A stretch of 64,000 nt of DNA from Eucalyptus grandis (taxonomy: Eukaryota > Streptophyta > Magnoliopsida > Myrtales > Myrtaceae): positions 39,464,072-39,528,071 of the forward strand of contig NC_052614.1 of assembly GCF_016545825.1 (NCBI RefSeq), given 5' to 3'. Position 1 is the first letter of the stretch. Every line of letters starts with the position of its first letter. Under the pieces are notes generated by a model. The model was not told the DNA's origin, made no database searches, and saw only the letters and a list, made by a program, of their open reading frames with translations. Positions 55,901 through 64,000 of the stretch are shown piece after piece. The position numbers were made by a program, and so were the translations under genes.

Positions 55901-56001
55901 AGGGGAACCAAAAAAAAGAAAAAAAGAAAAGAAAAGAAGAAGGCCATTCACGTAGCAATAACTTACCTTCAACGTGGATCATAAGGTGTGAAGCACCCAC
56001 T
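52998..56001. other. Intergenic and probable 3' region of the syntaxin-like gene
   Basis: No independent gene could be supported. Just after the stop of the syntaxin-like gene (minus strand) an untranslated exon-like piece ends at a GTAAGTT near 55965, so the 3' untranslated region may be spliced and extend leftward. The remainder is AT-rich. Confidence 0.4.
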
Positions 56002-59000
56002 TTATGACGAATAGAACACAAATGGCACTGCACAAGATAAAAACACATCCTTCATCAGCTAATGTTTACAAAATTGAAATGTTTAAGTTTACTTTGATCA
56101 TCATACAGTAATAGGATGTAGCAAGACTATTCATGCTTCTACAAACATTGACTGTTTCGAGTTTAGAAGATTATACAGATGTGCATCATTCAATGGTCAC
56201 AATAATAAAAAAGTAGCTTGATCTCAGGTAGAAGTACAACCTTTGGATTCATTTGGACTTAAAAACTAATTATTTTGCAGCAAAAGTAGAGCCTATGATT
56301 CATACATGAAACAATTTCTTAGATGAACAAAATAAACAGGTCTAAACCTAGCTCCAAGTAGAGTAAACGAAATCCATTAACCAAGAGGCGTTCCAGATCA
56401 TGGTTATGTCATAAACCAAATCGAGAACATTGAGCAACAAAAAATTGAATTCCACCTATGCGGCAACGAATTGATGATTTCAGAAGCCTAACATTTGCAC
56501 AAACAATTCAAATAACGGAAAGGCTTCCAGATAACTTTTTATACATCCAGATTTTATGTATATGTAAAATCAAATCCAATTAAAAGAGGACTGCTTATGG
56601 TGTCCTATGGAAAAAGAGGACTTCGCCATGACGTCTGAGGAAACAATGAAATACCACATTCATCTCAATGAGGTTAACATTGTATTGAAATTTGCACATA
56701 ATATTTACCGGAAGCAAAACAAAAAAAAATAAGAAACAAAAGCCTTCAAAGTTCCATAACCATGGCATACATGTTATATAATTTTATGTTTAGTAAAAGA
56801 AAACCTCTTACCAATCAGAAATATCGTTAGCAGTAGGGCAAGCATAAATTGAAGTGAACAACTAAATCGCAAGCTTCGTGGACTATAAGGTTGTCTTTGA
56901 AGCACATGACAATGTCCGAATGCCTGCAGAACATGGAGACCATCAATGCTTGAAATAATCAGATTCAATTAGTTTTACATCTCAGCCACGTTGAAAGAAG
57001 AAATGCATTGACTGGTCCAACCTTTTTGTGAGAATCACGTACAAGCCCGTTCAATCTGATTTTCAATATAGTTCGCACTGCAATTAGATAAAAACTAACC
57101 TGATTGAACATTCTAGTCAATGACTTTGCCTGGGTACGTTCACCACACCTATTCTTCCCAAAAATAGTTCTGGGCACCTTTTCTTTGGGTGTGTCAACAA
57201 CAGTGGAATTTAGGTTATTTCTCTCTTCATCATCCGCAACAGCAATTCTCCAATCCCCCATGCTGGGTGAACTCCATGTCCTTCTGGAACCACTTGTTTT
57301 ATCTGCTTGATCTTTTGTGTGTAGATCTGTCATGCAGTGAACATCCTCATTAGGTTGTCCATCCTTTAAGCTCTTGCCCTCATCTATTAAGCCACTGCTG
57401 CAAGCAGCATTAGTATTAGACCCCACATCTTCCTTCTTATCATAATTTTCCAAAATGAAGCCCTTCAAGGATGTTCCATGCTCTGTAAATTCATCCTTCA
57501 CAATTTGTGATAGTTCTGAAGTCCCAGAGAGAAACAAGGCTAAATCATCTCGCTCTTCTTTGTCAAGATTTACCCACTGAAGAGGCTGTTTTCCCCCCTC
57601 ACTAAGAAATTCTTGCAATGCTGCTTCAACATGAGCAATTTGATCTCTAATGGCCACAATAAACTGTCCATGTCGAGCTGTCGTAGTTTTGTCACCATGA
57701 GGCCCATCGCTAAGCCTGACTGCTCTCTCAAATTCTTCCAACTTAAAAAGATCCAATGAGCAGACATATATCAGTTCCAAAGAAAGAAAACAGCACAAAG
57801 CTTCATTAAAAAAGTTTCTTCTGTATGTCCAATGGGTTCGTAATCAGAGTTTTTAAGATGTGATGTGATGTCCAAATTCAAGCCACAAACCAAGGAAGTG
57901 TAAGCTTCTACATGCCAATCTACGAAGTAGAAGGTGCTAAAAGCCAACAAAAGTGCAGTCTGAGGGAAAAAAAATTGAGCAATCTCATTTTCAGATGGGC
58001 AAAACAAGGAAATACCTGCCACTTTGCTGTACCTAAAGCAATTTGGAGGTCCCTAGAGAGATCATTCAAATATTCAGGTGATGATGCTTCTCTCATCTCC
58101 CTAGCCCATGCTCTGTATGTTGATTCCATCCTGGTAAACCAAACAAACAATAAGAGAACATGCCAACTGCATTTGCCAGCAAATAGTGGACATGACAAAA
58201 TAACAGGGGAGCCGCAAGCTAAACATCAAGTGTGCACTCATTAAGATAGCCTATTGCCTAAACAGTAATGGTGAAACTATCAAGATGGCCTTTAAATGAT
58301 TTTACTACAATTGGTGAAGAACAACATTCATACATGAGGCTGGACTGAAACAATTTTAGTTCACTTCAATGCTTTCAAATTCAACTCCATTGCTACTCAT
58401 GCTAGGTCTTGAAGCAACCGCAATCCCAGACTAGCTTCTACTTACATATAGAAAATGGCAAATGCATTAAAATACATGTACAATAACTCAATTAACTGAA
58501 ATGCCCACACCAAGCATTTGTTTTTGGATATACAATCGGCAGTGCAAGACAGCAATTGCCATGTAAACTGTAAATATCTCATAAAAGCTTCACATTGTCA
58601 TGAACTCAATCTTCATTCTCCACTATGAAAAGGACCAAAACCAACGGATTCAGCTCCGAGGCAACAAAGGAATCCGGCATTCAGCGCAACAAGAAATTAA
58701 AAAGAAATGCAAATCAAAGTGTCATCTCACTAATTTCAATGGCACATTCGAACCCGAGAATGAACTCATGCAAATATTCAAGAATCAGTCGAAACCCAAA
58801 AGCAATCAATCAAGCACAAATTCCACAAAGCTAGGCACCAGAAGCATCTCAACACCAAGTTACCTTCCCCAGCTGATCCTAGAGGACACTGAATCATCAG
58901 ATGTTCAACACACAAAAAGCTCCACCTAGCAACCCGACAAAATTAGACTAAAATAATGGAACAAACGAGAACCCACACAAATGAACAAAGAAACGTATGC

Positions 59001-59308
59001 AGATTCAGCCATCTATGATGTTAACACATAACCTTAACTTCATCCCCCCCCCAAAAAAAAAAAAAAAAAAAAATTTTGACAATTGAAACAAAAGGAACAA
59101 CTTTTCCCCGAAACCCCAAAAAACGAATCTTCGCGAGCAACAAAAAAGAAAATGCAATCGAACCGCCACAACGCGTCCGTAAATCGCGCGAAAAAATCGA
59201 ATAGAAAAGCGGATTGGGGGACGCACACGTCGGCGGATTCCTGACCTCCTCGGCCGCGGAGAAGAAGGCGTCCTTCCGCCACAAGTCGAAGCTGTTCGCG
59301 ACCAGCAT
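56002..59308 (-). CDS. Tail-anchored syntaxin-6 N-terminal-domain (t-SNARE family) protein, one-base lesion in exon 1
   Basis: This is a probable endomembrane trafficking protein of the plant 'syntaxin/t-SNARE family protein' type with a syntaxin-6-like N-terminal helical bundle. It has five exons on the minus strand: 59227-59308, 58016-58130, 57100-57741, 56812-56923 and 56002-56027, totalling about 325 residues. Exon 1 gives MLVANSFDLWRKDAFFSAAEEV. Exon 2 gives MESTYRAWAREM...DLQIALGTAKWQ. Exon 3 gives LEEFERAVRLS, RHGQFIVAIRDQI and ALFLSGTSELSQI, then a charged linker with the WSSPSMGDWRIAV segment. Exon 4 carries the hydrophobic tail LQFMLALLLTIFLI, and exon 5 adds VPFVFYSS. Exons 2-5 keep phase. 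Exon 1 is one base short after the EEV codons, so the family reading (QESAD-V) is out of frame. I see no SNARE heptad helix before the membrane span. Confidence 0.82.
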
Positions 59309-59640
59309 CTTCGCCGACCGCGGAGCAACCTCAGAAGGAAGAGAACCGCAACGACAGCGACAGCAGCAGCGACAAAAGCTCCTCAATCCGTCCGACCGCG
59401 AGGAGGTTCCCGAACTTTCCCCACCGACAAAATCCTCTTCCGCTGCTGCTGCTGCTGCTGCCGGGACGAAGGAGATCGCTTCGAGCTCAAGCCGGAAGCT
59501 TTCCCCCTTCCCCCTTCCCTTCCCTTCCCTTCCTTTTCCGCTTCTCCTTCCTCCTTTGCTGAGAAGAAGCGAAGAAGGAAGAGAGAGAAAGCAAACGCAG
59601 AAGAGATAGAGAGAGAGAGAGAGGGGCCAAATGATGGAGA
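59309..59640 (-). promoter_or_regulatory. Probable 5' leader of the syntaxin-like gene
   Basis: On the minus strand this segment is rich in CT and GAAGAA-type tracts (a GA run at 59607-59622 on the plus strand) and in GCAGCAG triplets. This resembles other leaders in the window. No TATA box was pinned down. Confidence 0.35.
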
Positions 59641-62600
59641 CGTTGCAGCGATTCTTCTCCCTCTCTCTTTCTATCTCAAGTTGTTCCGCCTTTGTTATTT
59701 ATTTATTTATCCTTTTCCCCCCCTTCCCAATTTCTGTCGAAAATGGGAAAATTCTATCTGAAGAAAACTATTGGCATCGCAATAAAGAAATTGTGGAGAT
59801 AGCCCCAGGCTAGGCGATCTTTTTCAGGTATATAATTAACGTCGTAAAAAAATCCTAAATTATGATTACCATGATACCATGCCCCTAGACCCTTTTCATC
59901 CATAATTTATACTCACTGCAATATTAATAAACCAAATCCATTCACGCATAGCTGCGCTAGTTGAGGCCTGACCTCCTAACCGCCACAACTCCCAGAAATA
60001 TAAGTGGGGGCCCCAGCCAATGAATTACTAGGCTAGTCTCATCATGATATAGTCGATGTTGTGCTCCCGTAAGGTGAGCTAAGCCGGATCCTCGACATAA
60101 AAAAAAAAAGAAGAAGCCCAGAATACATAATCTTGAGGCATTATTAGTGTATAAAAAAAGTTGGAGTAATAGTGCAATGGAGTGGCAAAATTTAGGGATT
60201 TGGATGGCGAGGTATGTGTGTCAAATTGGTGCAAGTTTAAGCCTTTTAGTGATGCAAAATAAGAAAAGGAGTTCAGCATATCGACATTGCAGCGGGCATA
60301 GTTCTAATTTTTTATTTATGGAATCTCTTCAACATAGTAATTATAAAAATGGAAAATGGCTTTTGTTAATAAAAAAAGAATGACGTATAAAAAAAAATCC
60401 GGCAATGAGTTTTCTTGGTTAACGAACATGGTGGTGGTGATGATGAGAGAATATTAGTAGGCCTGTTCTTTTAATTATATATAAAATAAGAAATTCTAAT
60501 GGTGGTTGGGAAATGGAATTTGATATGATAATCACGGAGGAGGGTGGTGAAGAGAGCGGCGTCGGCGGAGGAGGAGGGCGGAGGGCGGAGGGATGAGGTG
60601 GCGGAAAACGACAAGGAGTCGAGTGGGGTGGGGCTGTCGTTTTTCTCGCTTCTTCCAGCCACCGGCCACCACCCGGCCAGTGCATGTTCTGTCATTGGCC
60701 AGCTCGAACGGTGGGCCCCACGGTCTCGTGTTTCCTCTCGTTGAAAATCTGCTTTTGAATATTGAAGGATCGGTGGGGCCCGCCCCGCCCCCAGCCCCAC
60801 GTGTCGCGCGCTGCTTTGGACGGCCGCTCGGGTGGTCGCCGGAAAAGTAGGAGGGTGGGTTAAGAAAAGAGTGGGATTTCGCCAGTAAATTTTAATTATT
60901 CCGCTCCTTTTGACTCACATTAAGAAATAGGGGTTGTACGATTAATGCAATCGTTCTCGTATTTTTTTTCGCTAGTGAATTAACTCGTCCGTGTAGAGTT
61001 ATTTTTTCTTATATTTTTCTTGACTTCTTTTGTGGAAATTTTTGCGAGGCTAGCGATTCGGCTTTTACTTCTCTTAAACTGCTCGAGATCTTTCGAAATA
61101 GGTAAATGTTAGCATGTAAAGCCGGCATGTCATTTTTTAGGGGAAATATAAGGAGAAGTCTATAAATTTTTTTGGCAAGTCAAAAGGATGTCCGGCATTA
61201 GGAAACTACAGGTCATCCCCAAGAGAGCATTTAGTCGAAGATTGCGGTTTTTAGTTCGTGCACCACACTACCCATCAGGCAAGCCATCACCTTTGTCGCA
61301 CCGCAACGCCAGTGGACAACTCGAGATAGCCGATGCACCTAATCAAAGGCTCTCCTTCGTAGGCTAATTAAGATTTTCCTGAAATCGATGATAGATTGAG
61401 GAATCGAACTTGTGGCACTCGGCTTGCAAACCAGGACTTGGAACTAGTCGAACAACCGTCGTGACAACAAGTGGAAGTCCAGAGTGGTCGATGAGTGTAG
61501 ATATAAACAAGCTCTTCATTTAAATAGCATGAAATGAAAGAGGGTGATTACATCACAGCCCACGAATCCTTCCCACTTTTTGGCGCCCCCAAAGGAGGAG
61601 GGTGGATAGGGGAAGGGAAGACTTTGTTAGGTATGACACATCAAATTGAATTAGCATCATTAGATTACAGGAAGAGATTAGATGAGTCATGCTCTTTCGA
61701 TGTGTGGTGGGAGAGTTGCGCAGGACATCGCCATCCTCAACCCCTTTAAGTCACAGCCACACGTAACCAAACCGCCTCTGACTAACCTCCCTTTTGCCCT
61801 AATTTATGTCCTTCCTCGCCGGTTTTCTTTATGTAGATTAGACCAAAGGGCCCAATTCGTTCTCGTGCGGAGAAAATGGGTCATTTTGGCACTAAATTTG
61901 TTGCCAACTATGTTGATGTTGATATATATGGTTGTACTTAGATTTGCTTCTCGTTTCGGTTAAAGAATTCAATTGTGACTAGAAAGGGTAATTTCTTTTT
62001 TCTTTTTTTCAAGATAGAGGGTTTGCATGATACAAAGTTTATTTCTTCTTCATGTAGGCGAACACAATGAGGAGCAGTAATTGGTACAACAATCCCCTCT
62101 GAGAAATTCTATAATGTTTTCTCATGAGTGGAGAAATGTCCAATTTGAATAGTAACTTATAAGTCCTATCGTAACTCAAGGTTTGAGGTTGATAATTCTG
62201 TCACCATAGCCTAATTGTCATGCCCAATGCCATACAAGGTTCTCACAAGAGGGCCAATGCCTAATGTATTGGGTAGTTTGAGATTTACTCAACATTTTTC
62301 AAATTTGTGTCCTCTTAAAAGATGTCACCATTTCATCACTAGACTACCACCACGATAGTCAATCGAGCAGTAACTTATAATGGGACCACCAACAAAAAAA
62401 AAATAGTCTTCTATTATTTAAGCATTAATATGAGAATCCAAGCTTTCGGTGAAATAAAATTGTCCCTTATTAAATAAATAAACCGAAAAACGTAGGTAAA
62501 AAATCATGAAATGTATGTTTTTGTTATTATTAAGAGGCATATTAATCAACTGACTAAAGAGGAATTAGTGCAGTAACCCATTGCCATGATGGTTCATACT

Positions 62601-62904
62601 TAAATTGAGTCCTTAGTGCAAGAAACAAAAACAAAAGTATGAGAACGGCCTTATTAATGAGTCAGTCCCAGGATGGTATATATATATTTTAATAACATGA
62701 AAACTCATTTTATGTGAAAATAAAATCCTCGAATTCCTCGAACAATGCTCCCTTATAATTATAGGAGCACGTAAGACAACTACCATAAATTCAGGCAGAG
62801 AGCAAAAGTATGATACTACAGTACAGGGCCAGATATCACATATGAGTCCTGTGTTAAAGCCACGCTTGCTAAGTAAACCGTTCACTCAAAACATAATTTG
62901 CGCT

Positions 62905-62939
<35 letters not shown>

Positions 62940-63225
62940 GAGAGGCTTGACATGTTTTAGAAAGCTATTGTGTTGGGAAGTTCCAATGTTTGAGCTGTGA
63001 CTGAACAGGATCTTGTCCTGTTTCAAGAAGTGATCCCACTGACTCATCATCTGGAAATCGGCCGACATCTTCACACGGGACAGAATTCACGCACACCAAC
63101 AAAACTTGACCTGTTGTAAAATGTTGACAGGATGGCCCTTCGGAAATCTAGGTAGTCGATGATGTTACACAACGGCTATAGACAGGACAAAATGATTACT
63201 AGCCACCAAACTTTCTATATTATTA
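59641..63225. other. Intergenic, no supported gene
   Basis: A GC-rich patch at 60540-60850 contains a CACGTG word near 60799 and open frames on both strands, but no family features. A 30-base poly(T) lies at 62906-62935 and a short TA run near 62680. I saw no RNA gene. Confidence 0.45.
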
Positions 63226-63229
63226 AAAA

Positions 63230-63560
63230 GATACAAACAACCAAAAATCTTTGATTATACATATTATAACATATTTATCCTAATTTTTTTAATGACACCA
63301 AAAACCCCAAATTTATACTTATATAACATACTTACCATAATTTTTTTTTGTAGCGTAAAAAATTTAAGATTTTTTATGTTGTAAAAAAAATTGAGATAAA
63401 TATTTCACATGTGTAATTTTTTGGGTTTTTGTGCCGTAAGAAATTTTTTGGGATAGATATATCATACATGTATTCGTTTGGGGTTTCCAAAGTCACAAAA
63501 AATAATTTAAGATAAATGTAGTATAATAAATAAATTTTTGAGTTTTTTGTGACTTTTTTC
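63230..63560. mobile_element. Second copy of the fold-back family at 26876
   Basis: The left part (aaccaaaaatctttgattatacatattataacatatttatcc) and the right part in reverse complement share phrases with the element at 26876-27150. These include aatgacaccaaaaacccc and ttataacata-ttac. Arms are AT-rich and diverged. Confidence 0.45.
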
Positions 63561-63599
63561 TTTTTGTTAAATAGGAGGAGATTAAAGGAAAAATTATTA

Positions 63600-63870
63600 A
63601 ATCAATTTTAAATTATTATATAGACATTAATTAAATTTTGAACTTTTCAATTTTACCGATTGAATTCCAATGTAGACCTTTTAGTCAATTTTTATAAAAA
63701 ATTGCTAAAATGAGGGCCTAATCATCATCGAAAGTCCCATACGACACATTGCAATGCCAACTATTTTCAGTGAAATTGATTGAGAGAACTACATCTAAAT
63801 TTTATCCAAAGATTTAGGATTAAATTCACAAAATTGAAAAGTTTAGAACTAAATTATTAATCCTTACTAT
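63600..63870. mobile_element. Third member of the tcctaaac fold-back family
   Basis: The left arm (ttgaacttttcaattttaccgattgaattcc) and the right arm (ggattaaattcacaaaattgaaaagtttagaac) are inverted relatives. The axis lies in the aaaaattgctaaaatgagggcc region. The style is the same as the element at 40310. Confidence 0.5.
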
Positions 63871-64000
63871 AGATTTAAGATTCATTATATAATATCCAGT
63901 AATACTATGTGTATGGAATTATCGTAAAGGGGAGAAATTTTGGGTGGTTATTAGTCTAGTCAATCATTGTCGATAAATGAGTATTTTTATTTAATATTGT

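Noticed and set aside
59214..59609. Plus-strand 131-codon ORF over the syntaxin-like first exon
   Set aside because: Antisense shadow with low-complexity Ala and Pro-Leu runs.
60471..60850. Open frames in the GC-rich patch
   Set aside because: Frames are open on both strands because of composition. No patterned protein features.
61534..61963. Two short ORFs with a hydrophobic stretch
   Set aside because: No family signature and no supporting gene structure.
1..64000. tRNA, rRNA or small structured RNA genes
   Set aside because: None was recognised by eye on either strand. A covariance-model scan would be decisive.

Overview
This is a plant nuclear window, almost certainly from a woody eudicot. 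The evidence is GT-AG introns, TPLATE-complex and plant HAD-phosphatase genes, LRR receptor kinases of the MIK2 type, plant LINE, Ty3/gypsy and hAT remnants, and AT-rich intergenic DNA full of fold-back elements. Myrtaceae is possible from the overall repeat style, but that is an impression and was not tested. There is no bacterial, organellar or CRISPR content, and I saw no rRNA or tRNA gene.

Left part (1-16 kb). A decayed LRR-receptor-kinase (LRR-RLK) fragment lies at the left edge, followed by fold-back elements. Next comes an array of four ~900-bp tandem units (5256-8856). Each unit carries the TATA box, 5' leader and signal-peptide start of the LRR-RLK that directly follows it (8695-12722). 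At every internal junction the signal peptide is spliced by DNA fusion to a new 20-residue tail. This makes three intact small secreted-protein ORFs, and each unit also keeps an 86-codon ORF. The receptor kinase has a complete kinase and conserved introns, but its first LRRs contain frameshifts. A duplicated, decayed kinase exon and a 5'-truncated LINE (minus strand) follow.

Middle (16-26.5 kb). An LTR-like remnant precedes a nearly complete but broken Ty3/gypsy element (18952-25503) that resembles the CRM lineage. Both LTRs, a CACAC target duplication, primer-binding site, polypurine tract, gag, protease, RT, RNase H and integrase are all visible. Its LTR promoter has perfect heat-shock elements just upstream of the TATA box: four in the 5' LTR and one in the 3' LTR.

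Right part (26.5-64 kb). Four ordinary cellular genes are supported: a HAD-family glycerol-3-phosphatase (GPP-like; minus, six exons), an uncharacterised plant-specific basic/serine-rich protein (plus, one exon), the TPLATE-complex muniscin-like subunit TML (minus, one exon), and a tail-anchored syntaxin-6 N-terminal-domain protein (minus, five exons, with a one-base lesion in exon 1). They look like independent housekeeping or trafficking genes, not a cluster. Between them lie a hAT transposase relic, a LINE piece inside the phosphatase's first intron, several families of fold-back MITE-like elements, and local tandem duplications.
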